DNA of 33,882 nt, from positions 1-33,882 of the forward strand of contig JAGAMG010000018.1 in the NCBI GenBank assembly GCA_017624835.1, given 5' to 3'. The notes beneath the pieces were generated by a model. That model was not told the DNA's origin. It made no database searches and was given only the letters and a program-made list of their open reading frames with translations. Every line of letters starts with the position of its first letter. Within the stretch, counting starts at the first letter, position 1. The stretch is from Lachnospiraceae bacterium (lineage in GTDB: Bacteria > Bacillota > Clostridia > Lachnospirales > Lachnospiraceae). The translations under genes were made by a program, and so were the position numbers. Positions 7,958 to 16,665 of the stretch are shown in pieces.

Positions 7958-10522
7958 ATGAAAGCATTTGAAAAAATATTCGGCACCCATAGTTCCAGAG
8001 AGTTAAAGCGTATTATGCCCATGGTGGATAAGATTGAAGAACTGCGTCCTTCCATGCAGGCGCTTTCTGATGAGGAACTGCGTGCCAAGACAGAGGAATT
8101 TAAGAAACGTTTGACTGAAGGTGAAACCTTAAATGATATTCTTCCGGAAGCCTATGCAGTAGTGCGTGAGGCTGCAAAACGTGTGCTGAACATGGAGCAT
8201 TATCGTGTGCAGTTGATTGGTGGTATTATTCTGCATCAGGGAAGAATTGCAGAGATGCGTACCGGTGAAGGTAAGACCCTGGTGTCCACACTTCCTGCGT
8301 ACCTGAATGCCTTGGAAGGAAAGGGTGTACATGTTGTCACTGTCAATGATTATCTGGCAAAGCGTGATGCGGAGTGGATGGGACAGGTACATGAATTCCT
8401 TGGCTTGAAGGTTGGTGTTGTGTTAAACAGCATGCGTTCTGAGGAAAGAAAGGCAGCATATGGCTGTGACATTACTTATGTAACCAACAACGAGCTGGGC
8501 TTTGACTATCTTCGTGATAATATGGTTACTTACAAGGAACAGCTTGTTTTAAGAGATTTAAACTTCTGTATCATCGACGAGGTGGACTCCGTTTTAATTG
8601 ACGAGGCAAGAACACCTTTGATTATTTCCGGACAAAGCGGAAAGTCCACTGCTCTTTATGAGATGTGTGATTTACTGGCACGTCAAATGAAGCGCGGTGA
8701 TGATATGCAGCAATTATCCAAGATGGATGCCATCATGGGTATTGTACAGGAGGAAACCGGTGACTTTATCGTAAATGAAAAGGACAAGGTAATTAATCTG
8801 ACCGCAGCAGGTGTGGAGAGAGTAGAGCGTTTCTTCCATTTAGAGAACTATGCTGACCCTGAAAATTTGGAAATTCAGCATACCATTATTCTGGCATTGC
8901 GTGCCCATAACCTGATGTTCCGTGACCAGGACTATGTGGTAAAGGATGATCAGGTTATGATTGTAGACGAGTTTACCGGACGTATTATGCCCGGTCGTCG
9001 TTATTCAGATGGTTTGCATCAGGCAATTGAGGCAAAGGAGCGGGTAAAGGTTAAGCGTGAGAGCAAGACCCTTGCTTCCATTACCTTCCAGAACTTCTTC
9101 AACCTGTTTGCTAAGAAATGTGGTATGACCGGTACTGCTCTTACGGAAGAAAACGAGTTCCGTGAGATTTACGGTATGGACGTAGTAGAGATTCCTACCA
9201 ATCGTCCTGTTATTCGTATTGACCATCAGGATGCTGTATACAAGACCAAGGAAGAGAAACTTCGTGCTATTGTGGCAGCGGTTGAGGAAGCTCATGCAAA
9301 GGGACAGCCGGTTTTGGTTGGTACCATTACCATTGAGTCCAGTGAAGAAATCAGTAAGAGACTGACCAGAAGAGGTATTAAGCATAAGGTACTGAATGCA
9401 AAATTCCATGAGCTGGAGGCGGAAATTGTTGCAGATGCAGGTATCCACGGTGCAGTAACCATTGCTACCAATATGGCAGGACGTGGTACAGATATTAAGC
9501 TGGATGAAGAAGCAAAGGCGGCAGGCGGTTTAAAGATTATCGGTACCGAGCGTCATGAGTCCAGACGTATTGATAATCAGCTTCGTGGACGTTCCGGTCG
9601 TCAGGGAGACCCCGGTGAATCCAAGTTCTATATCTCCTTACAGGATGATTTGATGAGATTATTCGGCTCTGAAAGACTGATTAATATGTTTAATGCATTA
9701 GGTATTCCCGAGGATCAGGAAATTGAGCATAAGTCACTGACCAATGCTATTGAGTCTGCACAGAAGCGAATCGAAAATAATAACTTTGGTATTCGTAAGA
9801 ATCTGTTAGAGTATGACCGCGTTATGAGCGAGCAGCGAGAGATTATTTACGAAGAGAGAAGCCGCGTATTAAATGGCGAAAGCATGCGCGATGTGATTTA
9901 TAAAATGATTACCGATATTGCAGAAAATTGTGTGGATATCAGTATCAATGATGATGTGGATGCGGATGATTGGGATTACAATGAACTGAACAGTCTGCTT
10001 CTTCCTACCATTCCTCTGCAACCTGTAACTTTAGAGAGAGTGAAGAAGAATAAGAAAAACAGCTTGAAGCAGCAGTTGAAGGAAGAGGCTGTGAAGCTTT
10101 ATGAAAGCAAGGAAGCAGAGTTCCCGGATTCTGAAACCATCCGTGAAATTGAGCGTGTGATTTTACTTAAGGTAATTGACCGCAAGTGGATGGATCACAT
10201 TGATGATATGGAGCAGCTTCGTCAGGGTATCGGTTTACAGGCATACGGACAGAAAGACCCTCTGGTAGAATACAAAATGAGCGGTTATGACATGTTCGAT
10301 GAAATGACACAGAATATTAAAGAAGAGACTGTAAGGTTGCTTTTCCGTGTAAAGATTGAACAGAGAATTGAGCGTGAGCAGGTAGCAAAGGTGACCGGAA
10401 CCAACAAGGATGAATCCCTTAAGGCACCTGTAAAAAATGAAAACAACAAAGTTTACCCCAACGATCCCTGCCCCTGCGGAAGTGGCAAGAAATATAAGCA
10501 GTGCTGCGGACGCAAGGCGTGA
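7958..10522 (+). CDS. secA: Preprotein translocase ATPase SecA
   Basis: An 854-residue protein, normal length for SecA, the ATPase that drives unfolded secretory proteins through SecYEG at the membrane. Visible features are the Walker A region MRTGEGKT (100-107), NBD1 with [16 protein letters not shown] near 203-218, the pre-protein cross-linking region, an NBD2 with [12 protein letters not shown] and [11 protein letters not shown], the helical scaffold, and the C-terminal zinc motif with Cys838, Cys840, Cys849 and Cys850. The SecA-prfB gene order is typical of Firmicutes. The upstream raiA/hpf gene often found in this neighbourhood is absent. Confidence 0.98.
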   Translation: MKAFEKIFGTHSSRELKRIMPMVDKIEELRPSMQALSDEELRAKTEEFKKRLTEGETLNDILPEAYAVVREAAKRVLNMEHYRVQLIGGIILHQGRIAEMRTGEGKTLVSTLPAYLNALEGKGVHVVTVNDYLAKRDAEWMGQVHEFLGLKVGVVLNSMRSEERKAAYGCDITYVTNNELGFDYLRDNMVTYKEQLVLRDLNFCIIDEVDSVLIDEARTPLIISGQSGKSTALYEMCDLLARQMKRGDDMQQLSKMDAIMGIVQEETGDFIVNEKDKVINLTAAGVERVERFFHLENYADPENLEIQHTIILALRAHNLMFRDQDYVVKDDQVMIVDEFTGRIMPGRRYSDGLHQAIEAKERVKVKRESKTLASITFQNFFNLFAKKCGMTGTALTEENEFREIYGMDVVEIPTNRPVIRIDHQDAVYKTKEEKLRAIVAAVEEAHAKGQPVLVGTITIESSEEISKRLTRRGIKHKVLNAKFHELEAEIVADAGIHGAVTIATNMAGRGTDIKLDEEAKAAGGLKIIGTERHESRRIDNQLRGRSGRQGDPGESKFYISLQDDLMRLFGSERLINMFNALGIPEDQEIEHKSLTNAIESAQKRIENNNFGIRKNLLEYDRVMSEQREIIYEERSRVLNGESMRDVIYKMITDIAENCVDISINDDVDADDWDYNELNSLLLPTIPLQPVTLERVKKNKKNSLKQQLKEEAVKLYESKEAEFPDSETIREIERVILLKVIDRKWMDHIDDMEQLRQGIGLQAYGQKDPLVEYKMSGYDMFDEMTQNIKEETVRLLFRVKIEQRIEREQVAKVTGTNKDESLKAPVKNENNKVYPNDPCPCGSGKKYKQCCGRKA

Positions 10523-10554
10523 TGATAGAAAGTAATATTTAGTATTGAAATTTG

Positions 10555-10809
10555 TAGTGGAATGAAATTGAGTGTGGGGGATGTGTTATTTTATGTTCCT
10601 TTGGGAGGGGATTAGAAATTCTTAGTATCCCCTCTAAATAGCAGCAATCCGAGGACAGGACGTCCGAGGAAAGCATGGTTGTGCCATGGATGGCACATTC
10701 ATGCTGTTTGCGTCAGGATTCAAAAGGTATATGGGGATACTTAGTATTTCTTATCCCTGTACATCGGAATATAAAATAACACATCCCCCACGCTCGTCGC
10801 ATCCCACTA
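10555..10809 (+). ncRNA. Large structured RNA candidate between secA and prfB (possibly raiA/ROAR-like)
   Basis: The secA-prfB gap holds an element closed by a very long helix: 10574-10594 pairs perfectly with 10771-10791 (21 bp) and continues through one G-U and TTCC/GGAA to 10599/10766. Outside it TAGTGG (10555-10560) pairs with CCACTA (10804-10809). Inside are hairpins GAGGGGAT/ATCCCCTC (10605-10634), GGAC/GTCC (10653-10665), a 13-bp two-part hairpin AGCATG..TGTGCCA/TGGCACA..CATGCT (10672-10705), a bridging AATCC/GGATT (10646-10650 with 10716-10720) and GGGATA/TATCCC (10734-10757). This is a multibranched fold of about 220 nt with no plausible protein. The size, and the known occurrence of raiA RNAs beside raiA-secA-prfB genes in Firmicutes, make raiA/ROAR the first family to test. 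The strand is inferred from the neighbouring genes. A MITE with long inverted ends is the main alternative. Confidence 0.65.
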
Positions 10810-10847
10810 GAAATTGTAATAATAAAATTATGAAAGAAGGTGACGCA

Positions 10848-11973
10848 GTGGTTGAATTAGACCAGATGAAAACAGAAATTCTGACCTACGAAACTCCATT
10901 AGCGGAAGTGAGGGATTCACTTTGACCTGGCTAGCAAGTCAAAGCGGATTGAAGAATTAGAGATGGAAATGGAGGCTCCCGGTTTTTGGGATGACCCGGA
11001 CAAATCCAATCTGAAAATGAAGGAATTGAAAAATTTAAAAGATACTGTAGGACAGTATGATAAGCTTGCCACTCAGTATGAGGATATCCTGACCTTGATT
11101 GAAATGGGTTACGAGGAAAATGATGAGTCTCTGGTGGCAGAGATTCGCAGCGAATTGGATGAATTTATTACAGAGTTTGAGGAACTGCGTCTCAGTACCT
11201 TGCTTGCAGGGGAATATGATAAAAATGATGCCATTTTGAAATTAAATGCCGGTGCCGGTGGTACAGAAAGCTGTGATTGGTGCAGTATGCTTTACAGAAT
11301 GTACACCAGATGGGCGGAGAGAAAAGGCTTTACCATTGAAGTCCTTGACTATCTGGATGGGGATGAAGCAGGTATTAAGTCCGTAACCTTCCAGGTGAAT
11401 GGTATCAATGCCTATGGTTATTTGAAATCTGAAAAGGGTGTGCATCGTTTGGTGCGTATTTCCCCCTTTAATGCCCAGGGTAAGCGACAGACCTCTTTTG
11501 TGTCTTTGGATGTTATGCCGGATATTGAAGAGGATTTGGATGTGGAAATCGATGAGAAGGATTTGCGAATTGATACCTACCGAAGCAGTGGTGCCGGTGG
11601 ACAGCATATCAATAAGACATCCTCTGCAATTCGTATTACCCACATTCCTACGGGAACGGTAGTACAGTGTCAGAATGAGCGTAGCCAGTTCCAAAATAAG
11701 GATAAGGCAATGCAGATGCTGAAAGCCAAGCTGTATCTGCTAAAGCAGGAAGCAAATGTAGAAAAGCTTTCCGATATCCGTGGTGAGGTAAAGGAAATTG
11801 GCTGGGGTAACCAGATTCGTTCCTATGTTATGCAGCCCTATACCATGGTAAAGGATCATCGCACAGATGTGGAGACAGGAAATGTGGATGCGGTTATGGA
11901 CGGAAGTCTCGATTTATTTATCAATGGCTATTTAAAGTGGCTCAGTGTGTCCCAGTCGGGAAAGGCAGAGTAA
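10848..11973 (+). CDS. prfB: Peptide chain release factor 2 (programmed +1 frameshift)
   Basis: RF2 releases completed chains at UGA and UAA stop codons. The first 25 codons run from a GTG at 10848 (VVELDQMKTEIL), with GAAGG at 10836-10840, to an in-frame TGA at 10923-10925. A +1 shift at CTT-TGA-C moves reading to GAC at 10924 and continues 349 codons to 11973, giving about 374 residues, the usual RF2 length. The catalytic loop GGQ is in SSGAGGQHINKTSSA, and an SPF codon-recognition-like motif is in RISPFNAQGKR. The gene follows the structured RNA by about 40 nt and ends at a bidirectional terminator. Confidence 0.95.
10910..10926 (+). promoter_or_regulatory. RF2 autoregulatory +1 frameshift site
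   Basis: The slippery CTT (10920-10922) precedes the in-frame TGA (10923-10925) and C, the classical CUU-UGA-C signal. An internal Shine-Dalgarno-like GAGGGA (10910-10915) lies 4 nt before the CTT, near the spacing that stimulates shifting in E. coli. When RF2 is scarce the ribosome pauses at UGA and shifts, so RF2 regulates its own synthesis. Confidence 0.93.
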
Positions 11974-12006
11974 AATAAGAAAAATAATATAAGCATAAAC
12001 AAGATA

Positions 12007-12057
12007 AAAAGGTTCTTTGTATGGCGAGTAGAAATACTTACCAACAAAGAACCTTTT
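12007..12057. terminator. Bidirectional terminator between prfB and the DUF975 gene
   Basis: AAAAGGTTCTTTGT (12007-12020) pairs perfectly with ACAAAGAACCTTTT (12044-12057), a 14-bp A/T-ended stem that serves both strands. It lies between two convergent genes. Confidence 0.85.
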
Positions 12058-12070
12058 AAAATGAAAACCT

Positions 12071-12865
12071 TTATGAATCAGAAGCAGTATCCCCGGATTT
12101 CATAATATCTAGAAAATACAGTGCCATAGTTATATTCATATAAGGGGTAATCCAAAGATTACCGATGCCAAAGCTTAACACTCCCAAAATCATAAGGGGC
12201 AGAAAACTAAGCTGAAGCTTAAATAATTTCCATTTGCGTCCTTTCATAAGACGTATGCTTAAGGAAAGAAGCTCCTTGGGACTTCTGGTAGGAAAGTCCA
12301 GTAATAGGAAAAACGCCTGTGAAAGACTTAGGGAAATGGGAACATACACTGCCATTCCCGCAACCATGGCAATTATCATGCAAATATCCCAATTGCCCGG
12401 AATTTTATTGCTGTAGAGAAAATAAAAAATATCATAGGGCAACAGGCAAACTGAACTAATCAGTACAGTTACGGTTGATAATGCCAAAGATTTCTTGTAT
12501 AGATATTGAAACCCATAATAAAGATTGCCCAGGGTGGCATTACGTCCGCTTGCCAAATTTAAAAAATATAAGGAAATTCCCGTATTAAAAATGCCTGTGA
12601 AGACGGAGCAAAGTAGTGTCAGCAGATATTGTAACAGACCGATACCTAGGATGGCACTTATACTTAATTTGCCGGTGTCCACATCACCTGTTGTTACAAG
12701 GGATATGGATAAGGTCAAAGTTGATATTACAGTACTGATTAAAAAAGTGATTCCAAAAACAATACCTGTATTCAGTAAAGTAAGTATGGCAGAATTGCCA
12801 AATCTTCCTGCCAGCCTGTCCTTGGCATAATCTTTTATTTCTGCAATGGATTGATATTGATTCAT
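12071..12865 (-). CDS. DUF975 family integral membrane protein
   Basis: A 264-residue protein with about five or six hydrophobic segments. The C-terminal block SIRLMKGRKWKLFKLQLSF, then GIGNLWITPYMNITMALYFL, is typical of DUF975, a Firmicutes membrane family without known function. The N-terminal IAEIKDYAKDRLAGRFGNSA fits the amphipathic start of the family. It is last of three minus-strand genes, 27 bp after the SprA-like gene, with GGAGTG about 10 nt before its ATG. Confidence 0.8.
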   Translation of the reverse strand: MNQYQSIAEIKDYAKDRLAGRFGNSAILTLLNTGIVFGITFLISTVISTLTLSISLVTTGDVDTGKLSISAILGIGLLQYLLTLLCSVFTGIFNTGISLYFLNLASGRNATLGNLYYGFQYLYKKSLALSTVTVLISSVCLLPYDIFYFLYSNKIPGNWDICMIIAMVAGMAVYVPISLSLSQAFFLLLDFPTRSPKELLSLSIRLMKGRKWKLFKLQLSFLPLMILGVLSFGIGNLWITPYMNITMALYFLDIMKSGDTASDS

Positions 12866-12892
12866 TAATAAAACACTCCAATAGTTCTAGTT

Positions 12893-13369
12893 TTATAAGG
12901 AATAATCTGCATTCATTCCCTTGTATTTCAGATTGTCGGTGGCTTTTAAATCCTGCTGATAGGGATTTTCTTCATTATAATATTTTATCTGTGTATGGGT
13001 AGTTCCTCCGGCAACATAGGAGCGCCCACATTCCGGACAAACAGCAGTTTTTAAGGATACATTAGCAGCTAAAACTTTTCCATTATTCTTGGCTGCTTTG
13101 GTATAGGCATTATTAACATGCTCCTGCTCATGAGCACGAACAGCAGTGGCAGCTCTTTCCGGTGAAATACGGGAAGGAGTTTTAAAGGAAACCATTTCAT
13201 CGGAGCCATCCACATATTTACGATTTTTGCAGGTCTGACATTCACCGTCGGGATTCTGCCCCATTGCCGGATTTGTTCCCGAAGCCTGTGAAGAGCCGGT
13301 TATGGTATTACCATAGGGATAGCTTCCGTATCCACGCAAACTATTATTAATATTGGATAGATTCATCAT
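12893..13369 (-). CDS. SprA-like putative metalloprotease with HEXXH and two CxxC motifs
   Basis: A protein of about 158 residues. It has CQTCKNRKYVDGSDE (Cys46, Cys49 when counted from the ATG at 13375), RAHEQEHV with an HEXXH zinc motif at 82-86, and CPECGRSY (Cys113, Cys116). The RAHEQ-H block resembles SprA/CatD-related putative metalloprotease families, but this protein is short and has no signal peptide or membrane helix. The four cysteines could hold a second zinc. The start at 13369 is chosen because AGGAGG lies 7 nt before it; the ATG at 13375 would sit one base from the Shine-Dalgarno. Its substrate is unknown. Confidence 0.65.
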   Translation of the reverse strand: MMNLSNINNSLRGYGSYPYGNTITGSSQASGTNPAMGQNPDGECQTCKNRKYVDGSDEMVSFKTPSRISPERAATAVRAHEQEHVNNAYTKAAKNNGKVLAANVSLKTAVCPECGRSYVAGGTTHTQIKYYNEENPYQQDLKATDNLKYKGMNADYSL

Positions 13370-13384
13370 ATGCATACCTCCTGT

Positions 13385-13762
13385 TTATTGAATAGAATAA
13401 CGTTCTAAAAATTCATCAAAGCTTTCACCGTATAACATTTCATATGTGGCATTCACCTGGTCATAGACCATAGGGTCGTTGAATACCATAAAGAAGGAAT
13501 AAACCGTCATCAGGATGCCTAGTAAAATGCCCACGCAGCCAAGCCAGATACCTGTGATACTCATGCCGGGCATATTTTTTCCGCGGCGTTTGGAAAGTGT
13601 TGCAAAAAGAATACTTAGAGCACCAAAGGGAAGGGAAAGAATTCCGGCGCAGCAGGCAAGGATGGCAATGACTCCACATATCATGGAGGCAATGGAAAAA
13701 GCACTGGTACTATTTTCCTGAGGCGTTATATTTATGTTATCTGAACTAGAGTAATATTCCAT
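13385..13762 (-). CDS. DUF4190-type small membrane protein
   Basis: A 125-residue protein with a polar N-terminus and two hydrophobic hairpins: ASMICGVIAILACCAGILSL, then GMSITGIWLGCVGILLGILM. This pattern (SIASMICGVIAI, a gap, then SITGIWLG) is that of DUF4190 proteins. A short acidic tail follows. It is first of a three-gene minus-strand operon; only about 10-25 bp separate it from the next two genes. No function is known. A possible promoter (TTGCGT, 17 bp, TAAAGT on the minus strand) lies between this gene and tex. Confidence 0.65.
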   Translation of the reverse strand: MEYYSSSDNINITPQENSTSAFSIASMICGVIAILACCAGILSLPFGALSILFATLSKRRGKNMPGMSITGIWLGCVGILLGILMTVYSFFMVFNDPMVYDQVNATYEMLYGESFDEFLERYSIQ

Positions 13763-13864
13763 GTATCTGAATACTCCTTCGCATATTTGTCTAAATTTAC
13801 TTTACCATTTTTCGGCAGAATACGCAAATAGATACCAATAAAAATACATAAAAAGATTATAAAC

Positions 13865-13894
13865 TTGAAAAATCATAGGTCTTTCCCTTATAAT
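13865..13894 (+). promoter_or_regulatory. Promoter of tex
   Basis: TTGAAA (13865-13870), 18-bp spacer, TATAAT (13889-13894), about 40 bp before the ATG at 13936. Confidence 0.65.
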
Positions 13895-13935
13895 AGAGAC
13901 TGAGAGAAAATGCGAGAAAGGCATGGTTAGAAAAA

Positions 13936-16359
13936 ATGGATATTTTACAAACTCTGAAAGAAGAATTACAGGTTGAAAAATGGCAGGTTGAGGCAGCGGT
14001 CAAGCTGATTGATGAGGGTAATACCATCCCCTTTATTTCCCGTTACCGTAAAGAGGTAACAGGTTCATTGAATGACGAACAGCTACGTAACCTTCATGAG
14101 CGCCTTACCTATCTGCGTAATCTTGAGGATAAAAAGGAGCAGGTACTTAAGAGCATTGAGGAGCAGGGAAAGCTTACAGAAGAATTAAAGGAAAAGATTC
14201 TTGCGGCACAGACCCTTGTGGTGGTAGAGGATTTATATCGTCCTTATCGTCCTAAGAGAAAGACTCGTGCCAGTGTGGCAAAGGAAAAAGGGCTGGAGCC
14301 TTTGGCAGAATATATTTTGGCGCAGAATGCAACTGCTCCTATAGAGGAGGAAGCAGCCAAATATGTAACGGATCCGGATGTGGAAGCGGACAAGCTGGTT
14401 AAAAATGTGGCAGATGCATTGCAGGGGGCTTTGGATATTATTGCGGAGAGCATTTCCGATGAAGCGGATTATCGTTTATATATCAGAAACATTACCATAG
14501 AAGAAGGTATTGTAAGCAGTACCGCCAAGGATGAAAAGGCGGAAAGTGTATATGAGATGTATTATAATTTTGAGGAGCCTGTAAAGAAAATTGCAGGACA
14601 CAGAGTACTGGCATTAAACCGCGGTGAAGCGGAAAAAATGCTGACAGTAAAGGTAAATGCACCGGAAGAACGCATTTTACGTTATTTGGAAAAGATGCTT
14701 CTTACCTCCGAAAATGAATATACAACTCCTGTGATTAAAAGTGCAATCGAAGATAGCTATAACAGATTAATTGCTCCTGCCATTGAGCGTGAAATCAGAA
14801 ATGATTTAACAGAGAAAGCAGAGGATGGAGCTATCAATGTATTTGGTAAGAATCTGGAACAGCTTTTGTTACAGCCCCCTATTGCAGGAAAGGTGGTTTT
14901 GGGATGGGATCCCGCTTTCCGTACCGGCTGTAAGCTTGCAGTGGTAGATCCCACCGGTAAGGTATTGGATACCAAGGTAATCTATCCTACCGCTCCTCAG
15001 AATAAGGTGGAAGAGTCCAAGGCAGAATTAAAGAAAATTATAAAAAAATATAATGTGGATTTGATTTCTGTGGGAAATGGTACTGCATCCAGAGAGTCCG
15101 AGCAGGTAATTGTTGAGCTTTTAAAGGAATTGGACAGACCTGTGCAATATGTGATTGTAAATGAAGCAGGTGCATCCGTATATTCTGCAAGTAAACTTGC
15201 AACAGAGGAATTCCCCAACTTTGATGTGGGACAGAGAAGTGCTGCTTCCATTGCCCGCAGATTGCAGGATCCTTTGGCAGAATTGGTAAAAATTGATCCC
15301 AAATCCATCGGTGTAGGTCAGTATCAGCATGATATGAATCAAAAGAAGCTTAGTGATGCCCTAAATGGTGTGGTGGAGGATAGTGTAAATAAGGTAGGTG
15401 TGGATTTAAACACCGCTTCCGCCTCCCTATTGGAGTATATTTCCGGTATCAACAAAACCATTGCCAAAAATATTGTGGATTACAGAGAGACCAACGGCAG
15501 ATTTACCAGCAGAAAGCAGCTGCTTAAGGTTCCTAAATTGGGTCCTAAGGCTTTTGAACAATGTGCCGGCTTTATGCGTATTACGGACGGGGAGAATCCT
15601 TTGGATGCCACCAGTGTACATCCCGAATCCTATGAGGCGGCAGAAAAGCTTTTAGATAAGCTGGGACTGACCATGGAGGATGTAAAGGAAGCTCAGAAGC
15701 GTGCGGCAGAGCAAAAAGTAGCGGACAAACAAAATGCCGGCAAGAATGCACCGGAGAAAAAAGCACCCAAAAAGCCTGTGCAGAAGCAGGTACAGGTGCG
15801 CAATACCAACACAGCTATGGGAAAAGCGCTTGCAGCTGCCATGGGTGGCGTAGTGTTGGACGGTGATGCAGCCAAAGGACAGAATGGTAAAAATACCAAG
15901 GTTACCGATGGGCAGACTGCAAACAATGGAAATGCAGCAGATATGAGTGCAGCAGTATCCAGCTTGGAAAAGCGCATTAAGAATAAAAAGCTGTTAGCTG
16001 AGGAGCTGGGAATCGGCGAAATTACTCTGACAGATATTTTGAAGGAGCTGGAAAAGCCTGCCCGTGACCCCAGAGACGATATGCCCAAGCCAATCCTGCG
16101 TAGTGATGTATTGGATATGAAGGATTTGAAGCCCGGTATGATACTGAAGGGAACTGTCCGTAATGTAATTGACTTCGGTGTGTTTGTGGATATCGGTGTA
16201 CATCAGGATGGTTTGGTGCACATTTCTCAGATTACCGAACGATTTATCAAGCATCCATTGGAGGCTGTCAGCGTAGGTGATGTGGTGGATGTACAGGTAA
16301 TGACTGTGGATGTACCCAAGAAGAGAATCGGACTGACCATGAAAATTCAGAAAAACTAA
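13936..16359 (+). CDS. tex: Tex-family RNA-binding transcription accessory protein
   Basis: An 807-residue Tex protein. In order it shows the N-terminal helical domain (IPFISRYRKEVTGSL near 29-43), an RNase H-like YqgF domain (GWDPAFRTGCKLAVVDP, near 323-339), a helix-hairpin-helix (NTASASLLEYISGINKTIAK and FTSRKQLLKVPKLGPKAFEQ) and a C-terminal S1 RNA-binding domain (LKGTVRNVIDFGVFVDIGVH, near 737-756). Tex binds RNA and acts in transcription or RNA-linked genome maintenance. A low-complexity Lys/Ala/Gln-rich insert sits between the helix-hairpin-helix and S1 domains (about 590-690), longer than I would expect. GAAAGG lies 15 nt before the start, a loose spacing. The gene stands alone and ends at a strong terminator. 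Confidence 0.95.
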   Translation: MDILQTLKEELQVEKWQVEAAVKLIDEGNTIPFISRYRKEVTGSLNDEQLRNLHERLTYLRNLEDKKEQVLKSIEEQGKLTEELKEKILAAQTLVVVEDLYRPYRPKRKTRASVAKEKGLEPLAEYILAQNATAPIEEEAAKYVTDPDVEADKLVKNVADALQGALDIIAESISDEADYRLYIRNITIEEGIVSSTAKDEKAESVYEMYYNFEEPVKKIAGHRVLALNRGEAEKMLTVKVNAPEERILRYLEKMLLTSENEYTTPVIKSAIEDSYNRLIAPAIEREIRNDLTEKAEDGAINVFGKNLEQLLLQPPIAGKVVLGWDPAFRTGCKLAVVDPTGKVLDTKVIYPTAPQNKVEESKAELKKIIKKYNVDLISVGNGTASRESEQVIVELLKELDRPVQYVIVNEAGASVYSASKLATEEFPNFDVGQRSAASIARRLQDPLAELVKIDPKSIGVGQYQHDMNQKKLSDALNGVVEDSVNKVGVDLNTASASLLEYISGINKTIAKNIVDYRETNGRFTSRKQLLKVPKLGPKAFEQCAGFMRITDGENPLDATSVHPESYEAAEKLLDKLGLTMEDVKEAQKRAAEQKVADKQNAGKNAPEKKAPKKPVQKQVQVRNTNTAMGKALAAAMGGVVLDGDAAKGQNGKNTKVTDGQTANNGNAADMSAAVSSLEKRIKNKKLLAEELGIGEITLTDILKELEKPARDPRDDMPKPILRSDVLDMKDLKPGMILKGTVRNVIDFGVFVDIGVHQDGLVHISQITERFIKHPLEAVSVGDVVDVQVMTVDVPKKRIGLTMKIQKN

Positions 16360-16393
16360 AGCTGACACAAATGTCAGAGAATCCCAAGATACT

Positions 16394-16437
16394 AAGGGAG
16401 CAGAGAAAACAAGGATTTTTCTGCTCCCTTGTTTTTA
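16394..16437 (+). terminator. Terminator of tex
   Basis: AAGGGAGCAGA (16394-16404) pairs with TCTGCTCCCTT (16420-16430), an 11-bp stem followed by GTTTTTAT. Confidence 0.9.
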
Positions 16438-16533
16438 TAACCAAAAAGATTACTCACGAAAATCAATTCTATAGAAAATCTTTAGATTTATATCCACATT
16501 TTTTTAATAAAACAAATATATCATATAAAGGTG

Positions 16534-16575
16534 TTGACAAATATAATTGATTATTGTATTATGCGAGTAGTACAA
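16534..16575 (+). promoter_or_regulatory. Promoter and candidate operator of the efflux operon
   Basis: TTGACA (16534-16539), 17-bp spacer, TATTAT (16557-16562). A dyad TTGTATTA (16554-16561), six bases, TAGTACAA (16568-16575) has arms matching at 7 of 8 positions and covers the -10 box and the probable start site. This placement suits a repressor of the GntR, TetR or MarR type. No regulator gene is adjacent, so the protein would be encoded elsewhere. Confidence 0.6.
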
Positions 16576-16632
16576 CAATACAGTAACACAGTTGTGCCGG
16601 CATGAACAAAGCTTATGCAGGAGGGAAGTATT

Positions 16633-16665
16633 ATGGAGAAAGGAACAGTAAGATGGGCGTATTAG
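16633..16665 (+). CDS. 10-codon leader ORF overlapping the ABC ATPase start
   Basis: ATG at 16633 has a strong ribosome-binding site (AGGAGGG 16619-16625, 7-nt spacing) and encodes MEKGTVRWAY, ending at TAG 16663-16665, ten bases past the start of the ATPase ORF. The ATPase ATG at 16653 has a weaker GAAAGGAA site that lies inside this mini-ORF. Its better ribosome-binding site suggests translational coupling. It could be a chance ORF; the sequence is too short to tell from composition. Confidence 0.4.
   Translation: MEKGTVRWAY

Noticed and set aside
10574-10791. The structured element as a MITE
   Set aside because: The long inverted ends fit a MITE, but I see no target duplication and the interior is rich in consistent RNA hairpins. 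Kept only as the alternative.
10686-11973. prfB seen as two separate ORFs, suggesting a broken gene
   Set aside because: The break is exactly the RF2 CTT-TGA-C frameshift signal, and the downstream frame is intact; the gene is functional. The 10686 start is also inside the structured RNA element, so the real start is at 10848.
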